Shown here: positions 39,435 through 52,934 of the stretch, piece after piece | Position numbering within the stretch: the first letter of the stretch is position 1 | Layout: each line of letters starts with the position of its first letter | Assembly: GCF_024397895.1 (NCBI RefSeq) | Contig: NZ_CP073346.1 | Span: forward strand, 2,294,001 to 2,358,000 | Direction: 5' to 3' | DNA from: Pseudomonas benzenivorans | GTDB lineage: Bacteria > Pseudomonadota > Gammaproteobacteria > Pseudomonadales > Pseudomonadaceae | Length of the DNA: 64,000 nucleotides | Position numbers and translations under genes: made by a program | Notes under the pieces: generated by a model | What the model saw: only the letters and a program-made list of their open reading frames with translations | Database searches by the model: none | What the model was told of the DNA's origin: nothing

Positions 39435-41099
39435 TCAGCCGAGCGAGAGACTGAGCAACGGCTCCTCACGCCGCGGCTGGCGCAGCAGGAACTGCTGCAG
39501 CTCGGCCAGCGGCAGCGCCTTGCTGATCAGGTAGCCCTGGCCCTGATCGCAACCGAACTGCTGCAGCAGCGCCAGCTCGGCTTCGCTCTCCACCCCCTCG
39601 GCGACCACCTCCAGGCCCAGGTTGCGCGCCAGACTGATCATCGCATTGACCAGCCGCGACTGCTCCGGGCGCACCGCCATGCCGGAGACGAAACTCTTGT
39701 CCAGCTTCAGCAGGGAAATGGGCAGGCTGGCCAGGTGGACGAAGGAGGAGAACCCGGTGCCGAAATCATCCAGGGAGAAACGCACCCCCAGATCGCCGAG
39801 GGTGCTCATGGTGTCCAGCACGTAGTCGCTGCGGCGCATCATGGCGGTTTCCGTCAGCTCGAACTCCAGCCAGCGGCCGTCCACCCCGCAGCTCTCGATC
39901 AACCGTTTCACCGTCGGCAGCAGCTGGCTGTCCTGGAACTGGCTGAACGACAGGTTGATCGCCAGGTGCAGCAGCATGTCGCGCTCGGCCAGCCAGCGCA
40001 GGTCGCGCAACGCGCGGTCCACCACCCAGTAGCCGAGCGGCACGATCAAGCCGCTCTGCTCGGCCAGCGGAATGAAGTCCAGGGGATACAGCAGGCCGCG
40101 ATTGGGGTGGCGCCAGCGGATCAGTGCCTCGACTCCGACGATCGCGCCGCTGACCAGGTCCTGGCGTGGCTGGTAGTGCAGCTCCAGCTCGTCGCGGCGC
40201 AGCGCCCGGCGCAGTTCGGACTCGACATCGGCCAGGCTGCGGACCTGGCTGGAAATGCGCTCGTCGTACAGGTGGTAGGTGCAACCGTCCTTGTGCTTGG
40301 CCTGCTGCATGGCCATGTGGGCGTGCCATAGCAGCGGGTCGGAGTCCTCACCGGCGCGGCCGTAGGCCAGCCCCAGGCTGCAGCCCAGGGTCAGGCTCTC
40401 GCCCTGGATCCAGTAAGGCTCGGCCAGGGCCTGCATCAGCGCCTGGGCCATGGGCTCGACCCGCGCGCTGGACTGGCTGACGTCCAGCAGCAGGGCGAAT
40501 TCGTCGCTGCCCAGTCGGGCCAGGCAGTCCTGAGGGGCGAGCACGTCGCTGATGCGCTGCGCCACCTGCTGGATCAACTGATCCCCGGCGCGGTGTCCCA
40601 GGCTGTCGTTGGCATGCTTGAAGTTGTCCAGGTCCAGATAGCCCAGCAGCAGCCCGCGCCCGCGGTTCTGCTGCAGGCGCTTGTGCAGCAGCGCCTGGAA
40701 GCCCTGGCGGTTGACCACACCAGTGAGAGGATCGCGATCGGCGAGGATTTGCAGGGCCTGGCGTTGTCGGCTGTAATCCAGGCAGCGGCGCAGCACCTCG
40801 GCGGTCAGGCTGTCGCGGGCCAGCCAGTCCTGGACGCCGGGCAGAGCCCCCTGGGGCGGGCGTTCGAGCAACAGGATCGGCAATTGCGGAGATTGCTCGG
40901 CCGCGGGCTGACACTGCGGAGTGCAGAAGATGAAGTCGGGGGAGCAATTCGGGTAGCGCTGCTGAGCCTCCTGCCAACTGCTGGCGACCAGCAACCAGAC
41001 GGGCTCTTCCTGCTCGCCCAGCAAGGCGTCGAGCAGGCGCACCCAGTGGCTTTCTGTCGCCAGGACCAGCAGCTGGCAGAAATCGCTTTGGCAGGACAC
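39435..41099 (-). CDS. GGDEF-EAL protein 2, paralogue of protein 1
   Basis: A 554-residue paralogue of the preceding gene with the same three parts: a divergent N-terminus (about 1-115), GGDEF with RLGSDEF, and EAL with EALIRWRH, DDFGTGFSS, KLDKSFV and AEGVE. The catalytic ligands of the EAL domain appear present. The C-terminal halves are close, the first 110 residues only weakly alike, as expected for divergent sensing. The GTG at 41099 has GGAGG four bases before it; an upstream GTG at 41117 is possible. The 204-base gap to protein 1 suggests separate transcription. Confidence 0.8.
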   Translation of the reverse strand: MSCQSDFCQLLVLATESHWVRLLDALLGEQEEPVWLLVASSWQEAQQRYPNCSPDFIFCTPQCQPAAEQSPQLPILLLERPPQGALPGVQDWLARDSLTAEVLRRCLDYSRQRQALQILADRDPLTGVVNRQGFQALLHKRLQQNRGRGLLLGYLDLDNFKHANDSLGHRAGDQLIQQVAQRISDVLAPQDCLARLGSDEFALLLDVSQSSARVEPMAQALMQALAEPYWIQGESLTLGCSLGLAYGRAGEDSDPLLWHAHMAMQQAKHKDGCTYHLYDERISSQVRSLADVESELRRALRRDELELHYQPRQDLVSGAIVGVEALIRWRHPNRGLLYPLDFIPLAEQSGLIVPLGYWVVDRALRDLRWLAERDMLLHLAINLSFSQFQDSQLLPTVKRLIESCGVDGRWLEFELTETAMMRRSDYVLDTMSTLGDLGVRFSLDDFGTGFSSFVHLASLPISLLKLDKSFVSGMAVRPEQSRLVNAMISLARNLGLEVVAEGVESEAELALLQQFGCDQGQGYLISKALPLAELQQFLLRQPRREEPLLSLSLG

Positions 41100-41278
41100 A
41101 ACACCTCCGCAGCTCACAACCTAAGAAGTTACATTAACTTATAGCCGCACTAGCCTAATTAAGCATCAAAATCTACACGATAAATTCTTCCGGCGACAAA
41201 CCGTCAGCGCAGACGCCTGCGCCGCGCGCCCCAGAACTGGTAGAATTTGCGGCCTTTTTACCCGACCCCGATAGCCCC

Positions 41279-46050
<4,772 letters not shown>

Positions 46051-46133
46051 CTGGCGACTCCTGACGGCATCCCTGGCATGTCAGGTTTGACTGCATCGCA
46101 GTCGATTTTGCTGCAATCCCGTCGGCACAATGC

Positions 46134-46153
46134 AAAAAACCGCCCGAGGGCGG
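46134..46153 (-). terminator. Rho-independent terminator after cytochrome c5
   Basis: On minus the stem CCGCC / GGCGG within CCGCCCTCGGGCGG (46140-46153) is followed by six T. Confidence 0.83.
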
Positions 46154-46176
46154 CTTTTCAGTGCAGCAGCGTCGAC

Positions 46177-46593
46177 TTACAGGCCAGACATTTTCTCGAT
46201 GGCGGCGCGCAGTTCGTCGTCGGAGCAATCGCCACAGGTGCCTTTCGGCGGCATGGCGTTGATACCGGCGATGGCATTGGCCAGCAGGCCATCCACACCA
46301 TTGCTGGCGCGTGCCTGCCAGGCGGCGGTGTCGCCGATCTTCGGCGCGCCCAGCACGCCAGCGCTGTGGCAGGCGCTGCAGTTCTTGGCGACGATATCAT
46401 CGGCGGTGCGCGCACCGCCGCCGGCGGAGGCCGCGACCGCTTCGACGCCCTTGCATTCCTCGCCCATCACGCAGACTTCACCCACCGGCTTGAGGCGCTC
46501 GGCGATCTCGTCGTTGGTCGCGGCCTGCGCAGTCACTGCCCACAGGGCCAATACGGCGGCCGGCGCCACCAGCATCTTGCTAATTAGGTTCAC
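46177..46593 (-). CDS. cycB: Cytochrome c5 (monoheme c-type cytochrome)
   Basis: A 138-residue periplasmic protein. The signal peptide runs to WAVTAQA, then a mature c5-type domain with the heme motif CSACH and axial Met in INAMPPKGTCGDCSD; two further cysteines (GTCGDC) are the c5 disulfide. It accepts electrons from respiratory complexes. GTG start at 46593 with GAGGG before it. The next gene is pauR on the same strand but with its own terminator in between downstream. Confidence 0.88.
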   Translation of the reverse strand: MNLISKMLVAPAAVLALWAVTAQAATNDEIAERLKPVGEVCVMGEECKGVEAVAASAGGGARTADDIVAKNCSACHSAGVLGAPKIGDTAAWQARASNGVDGLLANAIAGINAMPPKGTCGDCSDDELRAAIEKMSGL

Positions 46594-46716
46594 GGGTACA
46601 CCCTCATCGTGGCTAGTCACGCCCGCGGCCACGGTTTCGCGAGCGGGCAACAGTATAACGGGAAGGCCGCCGGGCCGAAACAACCCAGTTTGTCGCAGGG
46701 ATGGTGGCCCTATCGG

Positions 46717-47265
46717 TCAGAAATTGGCGGGCGTGGTGGCGCTGATCAGCCGCGCCGGCGCGTCGAAGGGGTTGCGGAAACGGTGCGGCTTGCTGCTCTC
46801 GAAGTAGTAACTGTCACCCGGCTCGAGGATGAACACCTCGCTGCCCACGGTCAGTTCCAGGCGGCCCTCGACCAGCATCCCGGCTTCCTCGCCCTCGTGG
46901 CTGTACATCTCGTCGCCGGTGTCGGCGCCGACCGGATAGGTCTCGTCGAGAAATGCCAGGGCCCGGCTGGGGTGGGCCTTGCCGACCAGCTTCATGGTCA
47001 CGGCGCCGTCGGAAATGTCGATCAACTCACCGGCCCGATATACCACCTGAGTGTGGTTGTCCTGATCCGTTTCCAGGGAGAAGAATTCCACCAGGGACAT
47101 GGGAATGCCGGCCAACACCTTCTTCAGCGAGCTGATCGAGGGGCTCACGCTGTTCTTCTCGATCATCGAAATGGTGCTGTTGGTGACCCCGGCGCGCTTG
47201 GCGAGTTCACGCTGGGAAAGGCCTTTGAGTTTGCGGATGGATTGCAGGCGTACACCGACGTCCAA
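46717..47265 (-). CDS. pauR: PauR-like XRE-cupin repressor
   Basis: A 182-residue protein: N-terminal XRE helix-turn-helix (LSQRELAKRAGVTNSTISMIEKN, residues 15-38) and C-terminal cupin domain (residues ~105-180) with YSHEGEEAG and HRF. In P. aeruginosa the orthologue (PA5301, PauR) represses polyamine catabolism genes and responds to gamma-glutamyl polyamines. The start is TTG at 47265 with GGGGGA before it, the only start giving the family N-terminus MDVGVRL. The polyamine genes at 52.9-60.1 kb are likely targets. Confidence 0.87.
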   Translation of the reverse strand: MDVGVRLQSIRKLKGLSQRELAKRAGVTNSTISMIEKNSVSPSISSLKKVLAGIPMSLVEFFSLETDQDNHTQVVYRAGELIDISDGAVTMKLVGKAHPSRALAFLDETYPVGADTGDEMYSHEGEEAGMLVEGRLELTVGSEVFILEPGDSYYFESSKPHRFRNPFDAPARLISATTPANF

Positions 47266-47368
47266 TGCTGGAGTCCCCCTCGGGAAGATACGGAAAATGT
47301 GCCCGTATCATGGCAACAGCGTTCAGTATTTACAACACCTTGCTTGCGAATCCTGCCCAGCGCCCGGT

Positions 47369-48442
47369 TCAGCCCCCGGAATAGACCAGCGGCACCCGGC
47401 GCAGGTTGCAGAACAGCTGATAGGGAATGCTGCCGGCGCGGATCGCCACGTCGCTGGCCAGCACCTGCTTGCCCCACAGCTCGACCCGGCTGCCCAGTCC
47501 GGCCCGGGGCAGGTCGCTGAGGTCGACGGTGAGCATGTCCATCGACACCCGGCCGATCAGTCGGCTGGGCTGGCCGTCGATGGTCACCGGCGTGCCGGTC
47601 GGCGCGTGCCGCGGGTAGCCGTCGGCATAGCCCATGGCGACCACCCCGACCCGGGTCGGCCGCTCGGTGACGAAGCGCGCGCCATACCCGACCGGCTCGC
47701 CGGCGGGCAGTTCGCGCACGCTGATGATCTTCGACTCCAGGGTCATGACCGGCTGCAGGCGCGCCGCCAGGGCCTGTTCCTGCTCGAAGGGGGTGGAGCC
47801 GTAAAGCATGATGCCGGGGCGCACCCAGTCGCTGGGGATGTTGGGCCAGCCGAGCACGGCCGGCGAGTTGCGCAGGCTGATCTCCGCCGCCAGACCCTGA
47901 CGGGCCTGCTCGAACACCGCCAGCTGCTCTTCGCTGCGCGGGCAATCCAGCTCGTCGGCGCGGGCGAAGTGGCTCATCAACACGATCTTGCTGACCTTGC
48001 CGCTGGCCAGCAGCCGGCGATAGGCCGCCTGGTACTCGGCCGGCGCCAGGCCGACCCGGTGCATCCCCGAGTCCATCTTCAGCCAGAGGGTCAACGGCTT
48101 GGCCAGGGCGCTGCGCTCGATCGCCTCGATCTGCCACTGGGCATGCACCACGCACCAGAGGTCGTGCTGCTCGATCAGGGCCAGCTCCTCGGCCTCGAAG
48201 AAGCCCTCGAGCAGCAGGATCGGTGCGCGGATGCCGGCCTCGCGCAACTGCAGGGCCTCCTCGATACAGGCCACGGCGAAACCGTCGGCCTGCGCCTCCA
48301 GAGCCTGCGCCACGCGTACCGCGCCGTGCCCGTAGGCATCGGCCTTGATCACCGCCAGCGCCTTGGCAGCCGTGACTTCGCGGGCCAGCTGGTAGTTGTG
48401 ACACAGGGCTTGTAGGTCGATCAGGGCGCGGGCTGGACGCAT
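47369..48442 (-). CDS. dadX: Catabolic alanine racemase
   Basis: A 357-residue fold-type III racemase. Lys33 in [10 protein letters not shown] carries PLP; the catalytic Tyr and the RVSMDM motif follow in the beta domain. It supplies D-alanine for DadA. The ATG at 48442 was chosen over a longer frame to 48523 which would run through the terminator. Located downstream of dadA with a RidA remnant and terminator between. Confidence 0.92.
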   Translation of the reverse strand: MRPARALIDLQALCHNYQLAREVTAAKALAVIKADAYGHGAVRVAQALEAQADGFAVACIEEALQLREAGIRAPILLLEGFFEAEELALIEQHDLWCVVHAQWQIEAIERSALAKPLTLWLKMDSGMHRVGLAPAEYQAAYRRLLASGKVSKIVLMSHFARADELDCPRSEEQLAVFEQARQGLAAEISLRNSPAVLGWPNIPSDWVRPGIMLYGSTPFEQEQALAARLQPVMTLESKIISVRELPAGEPVGYGARFVTERPTRVGVVAMGYADGYPRHAPTGTPVTIDGQPSRLIGRVSMDMLTVDLSDLPRAGLGSRVELWGKQVLASDVAIRAGSIPYQLFCNLRRVPLVYSGG

Positions 48443-48473
48443 GGCTCTCACACTTCTCACGGGGAACGATGAA

Positions 48474-48497
48474 TAAAAAAGCCCGGCAGAGCCGGGC
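48474..48497 (-). terminator. Rho-independent terminator between dadA and dadX
   Basis: On minus GCCCGGC / GCCGGGC (48481-48497, loop TCT) is followed by six T. It lies 32 bases before the dadX start, so read-through or a separate promoter is needed for dadX. Confidence 0.85.
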
Positions 48498-48550
48498 CAA
48501 GCAGGATTCAGTGTCGCATTCATGGCCGAGGGAATACGACGGCTAGTGGC

Positions 48551-48592
48551 TCAGACCGTAGTCACCAGCATTTCGACCCGCATGATCGAGGG
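48551..48592 (-). pseudogene. C-terminal scar of a RidA-like gene
   Basis: Directly behind dadA the minus strand reads ...PSIMRVEMLVTTV then a TGA at 48553-48551. The string RVEMLVT is a typical end of a RidA/YjgF protein. In PAO1 a RidA-family gene (PA5303) sits between dadA and dadX in the same direction. Only about 14 codons remain here, so an internal deletion is likely. It is short, hence moderate confidence. Confidence 0.5.
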
Positions 48593-48620
48593 AGCGTGCC
48601 ACCTCGACGCCGAGCCGGTC

Positions 48621-49919
48621 TCAGTGCGCCGGCACCGGGCTGGCATGCTTGGGCGCCTCCTTGGACTTGCTGTAACGGAAGATATCCAGGCCTTCGGCGC
48701 TGATCTGCGGACGTTTCTTGGCCATCAGGTCGGCGAGGAAGCGTCCGGAACCGCAGGACATGGTCCAGCCCAGGGTGCCGTGCCCGATGTTCAGGAACAG
48801 GTTGCGGAAGCCGGTGGCGCCGACGATCGGCGTGCCATCCGGGGTCGCCGGGCGCAGGCCGGTCCAGAAGTCCGCCTGGCCCAGGTCGCCGCCCTGGGGA
48901 TAGAGATCGCCGACGATCATCTCCAGGGTCTCGCGCCGACGCGGATTCAGGCTCAGGTCGAAACCGGCGATCTCGGCCATGCCGCCGACCCGGATGCGGT
49001 TGTCGAAACGGGTGATGGCCACCTTGTAGGTCTCGTCGAGGATGGTCGAGGCCGGGGCCATGTCACCGTTGGTGATCGGCACGGTCAGCGAATAGCCCTT
49101 GAGCGGGTAGACTGGCGCGCGGATACCCAGCGGCTTGAGCAGCTGCGGGCTGTAACTGCCCAGCGCCAGCACGTAGCGGTCGGCGGTTTCCAGCTTGCCG
49201 TCGATCCACACGCCGTTGATCCGGTCACCGGCGGAGTCCAGGCGCTCGATGTTCTGGCCGAAACGGAACTCGACGCCCATCTGCTTGGCCATCTCGGCCA
49301 GCTTGAGGGTGAACATGTGGCAGTCGCCGGTCTGGTCGTTGGGCAGGCGCAGGGCGCCGGCCAGCTTGTGCTTGACGCTGGCCAGGGCCGGCTCGGCGCG
49401 GGCGATGCCGTCACGGTCGAGCAGCTCGAAGGGCACGCCGGACTGCTGCAGCACGGCGATGTCCTTGGCGGCGTTGTCCACCTGGGCCTGGGTGCGGAAC
49501 AGCTGGGTGGTGCCCAGGCGGCGGCCTTCGTAGGCGATGCCGGTCTCGGCGCGCAGTTCGTCGAGGCAGTCGCGGCTGTACTCGGACAGGCGCACCATGC
49601 GCTCCTTGTTCACCGCGTAACGACTGGCGGTGCAGTTGCGCAGCATCTGCGCCATCCACAGGTACTGGTCGACATCGGCGGTGGCCTTGATCGCCAGCGG
49701 CGCATGCTTCTGCAGCAGCCATTTGATGGCTTTCAGCGGTACGCCGGGAGCGGCCCAGGGCGAGGCATAGCCGGGCGACACCTGGCCGGCGTTGGCGAAG
49801 CTGGTCTCCATGGCCGGCGCGGCCTGGCGATCGACCACCACCACCTCGAAACCCTGACGGGCCAGGTAGTAAGCGCTGACCGTACCAATAACACCGCTGC
49901 CCAGAACCAGAACCCGCAT
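48621..49919 (-). CDS. dadA: D-amino acid dehydrogenase
   Basis: A 432-residue FAD-dependent dehydrogenase. The N-terminal Rossmann motif is [18 protein letters not shown], and the C-terminal FAD-binding [14 protein letters not shown] is typical of DadA. It oxidises D-alanine to pyruvate and ammonia at the membrane and feeds electrons to the respiratory chain. It is divergent from dadR, which activates it in P. aeruginosa. Confidence 0.94.
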   Translation of the reverse strand: MRVLVLGSGVIGTVSAYYLARQGFEVVVVDRQAAPAMETSFANAGQVSPGYASPWAAPGVPLKAIKWLLQKHAPLAIKATADVDQYLWMAQMLRNCTASRYAVNKERMVRLSEYSRDCLDELRAETGIAYEGRRLGTTQLFRTQAQVDNAAKDIAVLQQSGVPFELLDRDGIARAEPALASVKHKLAGALRLPNDQTGDCHMFTLKLAEMAKQMGVEFRFGQNIERLDSAGDRINGVWIDGKLETADRYVLALGSYSPQLLKPLGIRAPVYPLKGYSLTVPITNGDMAPASTILDETYKVAITRFDNRIRVGGMAEIAGFDLSLNPRRRETLEMIVGDLYPQGGDLGQADFWTGLRPATPDGTPIVGATGFRNLFLNIGHGTLGWTMSCGSGRFLADLMAKKRPQISAEGLDIFRYSKSKEAPKHASPVPAH

Positions 49920-49978
49920 GCTTCACTCCTCGCCGCGACTATGCGCTGGCGTTTGTTTTTCAGAGAGTTGATGCGCGC

Positions 49979-50027
49979 AGTATATTGAGCACCAGCCAGT
50001 GCTTCTCACTATATTAGCTACTATATT
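49979..50027. promoter_or_regulatory. Repeated ACTATATT boxes in dadA-dadR control region
   Basis: AGTATATT at 49979-49986, ACTATATT at 50008-50015 and ACTATATT at 50020-50027. The second and third start 12 bases apart. AT-rich repeats in a GC-rich region fit Lrp/DadR binding. Confidence 0.45.
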
Positions 50028-50074
50028 TGGAGAGAAATCTCGGCAAAAATCCTTTTTACGGAGGGGGATCCCCC

Positions 50075-50563
50075 ATGCGCACCCAGCACCAGAGCCGTCG
50101 CGAACTGGACAAGATCGACCGCAACATCCTGCGCATCCTCCAGGAGGACGGGCGCATCTCCTTCACCGAACTGGGCGAGCGGGTCGGCCTGTCCACCACG
50201 CCCTGCACCGAACGGGTCCGGCGCCTGGAGCGCGAAGGCATCATCATGGGCTACAACGCCCGCCTCAATCCGCAGCACCTCAAGGCCAGCCTGCTGGTGT
50301 TCGTCGAGATCAGCCTGGACTACAAGTCCGGCGACACCTTCGAGGAATTCCGCCGCGCCGTACTCAAACTGCCCCACGTACTGGAGTGCCACCTGGTGTC
50401 CGGTGACTTCGATTACCTGGTCAAGGCGCGCATCAACGAGATGGCCAGCTACCGCAAGCTGCTCGGCGACATCCTGCTCAAGCTGCCCCACGTGCGTGAA
50501 TCGAAGAGCTATATCGTCATGGAAGAGGTGAAAGAGTCGCTGCAGCTGCCAGTGCCGGAATAG
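50075..50563 (+). CDS. dadR: Lrp-type regulator DadR
   Basis: A 162-residue Lrp/AsnC-family regulator: HTH DRNILRILQEDGRISFTELGERVGLSTTPCTERV and a C-terminal RAM domain with VLECHLVSGDFDYLVKAR. It binds L-alanine/leucine-type ligands and activates dadAX in P. aeruginosa. The ATG at 50075 has GGAGGGGG upstream. Divergent from dadA. Confidence 0.93.
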   Translation: MRTQHQSRRELDKIDRNILRILQEDGRISFTELGERVGLSTTPCTERVRRLEREGIIMGYNARLNPQHLKASLLVFVEISLDYKSGDTFEEFRRAVLKLPHVLECHLVSGDFDYLVKARINEMASYRKLLGDILLKLPHVRESKSYIVMEEVKESLQLPVPE

Positions 50564-50696
50564 CCCTGCGGGAAAGGGCCCTGAAGCCCCTGCCATGGAG
50601 ACGGCGACTCATACCACCAGGGTCTGGGCGAATTGCCTCAGAACGCCCTCTCGCCTGCGGCAATCGGGCGGAGCGACGATGGAAGGTCAGCGTCGC

Positions 50697-51296
50697 TCAA
50701 ACTGAAACCATATAAACCGCCACCGCGACCATCAAGCCCCCGAAGACCAGCCCCTGTATCCGTAGCGCCTGGTCTGAGGTGAACCGCCCCAGAATCAGCT
50801 GCCCGCCGTAGATCCACGGGAAGTGGCAGACAATTCCCACCACCAGAAAAGCGCCAGTCAGCAGCAGCACCTGAGGCACCAGTGCCCGATCCGGCCGCAT
50901 AAACTGGGCGAACATGACCGCCACCATCGAGTGGATCTTGACGTTCAGCAGCACGGCAACGATGCCGCTGACCATCCCCATGCGCTCCACCGTCTGGGCC
51001 TTGGCGCCAGGTGCTGCGGAGCGAAAGAATCCCCAGGCCAGATACAGCACATAGGCCGCACCCGCCCACAGCATCACCGTATGGCTTTGCGGGTATTGCA
51101 GTAGCAGGGCCCCGAAACCGAGGCCATACAGCAGGCATAGCAGAACATTGCCGATTTCGAATCCCAGCCAGAACAGCCCGGTACCTCGCACCCCGAAACG
51201 AGCGCCGGACAGTGCCAGCACCGTGTTCCCCGGCCCCGGACTGATGACCATCGGTACCGCAAACCCGAGAAAGACCGCAACGAGCTCCAGTGGCAT
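50697..51296 (-). CDS. LysE family translocator
   Basis: A 199-residue membrane protein of the LysE superfamily: first helix ends with VISPGPGNTVLALSG, and there are six helices. The stretch NVKIHSMVAVMFAQFM is family-typical. It probably exports an amino acid. It is divergent from a LysR gene 109 bases away, a frequent regulator/exporter pairing. Confidence 0.85.
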   Translation of the reverse strand: MPLELVAVFLGFAVPMVISPGPGNTVLALSGARFGVRGTGLFWLGFEIGNVLLCLLYGLGFGALLLQYPQSHTVMLWAGAAYVLYLAWGFFRSAAPGAKAQTVERMGMVSGIVAVLLNVKIHSMVAVMFAQFMRPDRALVPQVLLLTGAFLVVGIVCHFPWIYGGQLILGRFTSDQALRIQGLVFGGLMVAVAVYMVSV

Positions 51297-51405
51297 GACA
51301 CCCTCACATTTACCAAATGATTTCAGGGAGTTAACCGGCGTTTTCAGCAGCGGGGAAATGATCTAATCTCGGGCATTCGATAAATACAGCTAATGGAAGA
51401 GACTC

Positions 51406-52323
51406 ATGCGTCGTCTGCCGCCGCTGGGGGCCGTCCGCGCGTTCGAAGCTGCCGCCCGCCACCTGCATTTCACCCGTGCCGCCGATGAACTGGCGGTAAC
51501 GCAGGCCGCCATCAGTCATCAGGTACGCCTGCTGGAAGAGTGGCTCGGCCAACCCCTGTTCGAACGACGAGGCAGGGTGCTGGCCCTGACCCCCACAGGG
51601 GCCGCCTATCTGAACGACCTTACCCCCGCGCTGGACCGTATCGCCGCTGCCAGCGCCACGGCCCGTCGCCCGGCCAATGGCCCGGTGCGGATGACCGTGC
51701 TGCCATCGCTTGCCTCGCGCTGGCTGATGCCGCACCTTCCCGCGCTCCAGGCCGCCCACCCGGAGATCGATCTGCAACTGACCACCACGGCCGAACTATG
51801 GGATGGCAAGGACACCCGCTTCGACCTCGGTTTGAGGTCCGGCCCTGGCGGTTGGCGCGGGCTGAACAGTGCCTTGCTGGCCACAGAAACCCTGACCCCA
51901 CTGTGCAGCCCGGCCCTGCGGCAGGCCCTGCCAGTCCCCTGCGCACCAGTAGACCTGCTAGACCATCGCCTGCTGCACGACACCCCGAAAGGAAACTGGG
52001 GCCGCTGGTTCAGTGCTGCCGGTCACCCTGATCTGCCGGTGCCCGCTGGACTGAACCTGAGCGATTCCGCCCTCGCTCTCCAGGCCGCTGCCGATGGACA
52101 GGGCATTGCGCTGGGACGGTTGTTTCTGGCAGCAGGCGACTTGCGCGCCGGGCGCCTGGTTATGCCCTGCCCGCAGCTACGGATCCACAACGACTATGCC
52201 TATTGGCTGGTCTGGCCACCGCGCCATGACGCGAACCCGGCCATCACCGCTGTCAGGGACTGGATACGCGCCACTGCACAAGCGGAAATAACAGGCCTGG
52301 AACAGGTTCTGAACGACCGGTAG
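51406..52323 (+). CDS. LysR-type regulator divergent from LysE gene
   Basis: A 305-residue GcvA-like LysR protein. DNA-binding part: LGAVRAFEAAARHLHFTRAA and VTQAAISHQVRLLEEW, then the type 2 periplasmic-binding domain from about residue 90. It likely controls the divergent LysE exporter. Confidence 0.87.
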   Translation: MRRLPPLGAVRAFEAAARHLHFTRAADELAVTQAAISHQVRLLEEWLGQPLFERRGRVLALTPTGAAYLNDLTPALDRIAAASATARRPANGPVRMTVLPSLASRWLMPHLPALQAAHPEIDLQLTTTAELWDGKDTRFDLGLRSGPGGWRGLNSALLATETLTPLCSPALRQALPVPCAPVDLLDHRLLHDTPKGNWGRWFSAAGHPDLPVPAGLNLSDSALALQAAADGQGIALGRLFLAAGDLRAGRLVMPCPQLRIHNDYAYWLVWPPRHDANPAITAVRDWIRATAQAEITGLEQVLNDR

Positions 52324-52404
52324 CTGTCGCGACAGCAGACCGGCGAAGCCCACTGACAGTGCGCTGTACGAAAATCACCTGGCCTGCTGAGGTAGTGCCG
52401 TCCT

Positions 52405-52758
52405 CTACAGCAAACGCTGCCGCGTGCTGGCGATCAGGCGGTGGACCCGGTGCTCCACGGCCGGTTCGATTGGCTGCTCAGGTCCACGGCCATTTGGGCA
52501 AGGCAGGTTCGGCGTGGTGCCGAACAGACGACAGATCAGCGGGCGCTGGTCATACACTTCGCAGCCATTGGGCCCCAGGTGCACGCAGTTGTAGTCGGCC
52601 AGCGCCGCCTCGTGCGCAGCAATGCCCTTGACCGGCAGCCGCGCCATCTCTTCGCTTGATGCGGTCACCGGGCCACAGCAGTCGTGGCAGCCCGGCACGC
52701 ACTCGAACGCGGGAATCTGCAAACGCAGCTGATCGATCTTGCGGCTGGTACAGGTCAT
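52405..52758 (-). CDS. YkgJ family cysteine-cluster protein
   Basis: A 117-residue protein with a cysteine pattern of the YkgJ/CxxCxxCC type: FECVPGCHDCCG and CVHLGPNGCEVYDQRPLICRLFG. The family probably binds zinc or an iron-sulfur cluster; function unknown. It begins 176 bases from the divergent oxidase gene. Confidence 0.82.
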   Translation of the reverse strand: MTCTSRKIDQLRLQIPAFECVPGCHDCCGPVTASSEEMARLPVKGIAAHEAALADYNCVHLGPNGCEVYDQRPLICRLFGTTPNLPCPNGRGPEQPIEPAVEHRVHRLIASTRQRLL

Positions 52759-52934
52759 CGCAGACGGGTCCGGGAGAAAACCCGCGCATCTTACCGCTGA
52801 CGATCAATGAGGGCGCCCGCGCAACGGGTTTTGCCGACGGAACTGCAGTTTTTTACCTTGCCCCCTTGGCGACCGGCCGGCACCGCGCTTATCCTGCGTA
52901 AAATTTTCCAAACATAACAAACAGGATTTCACAC

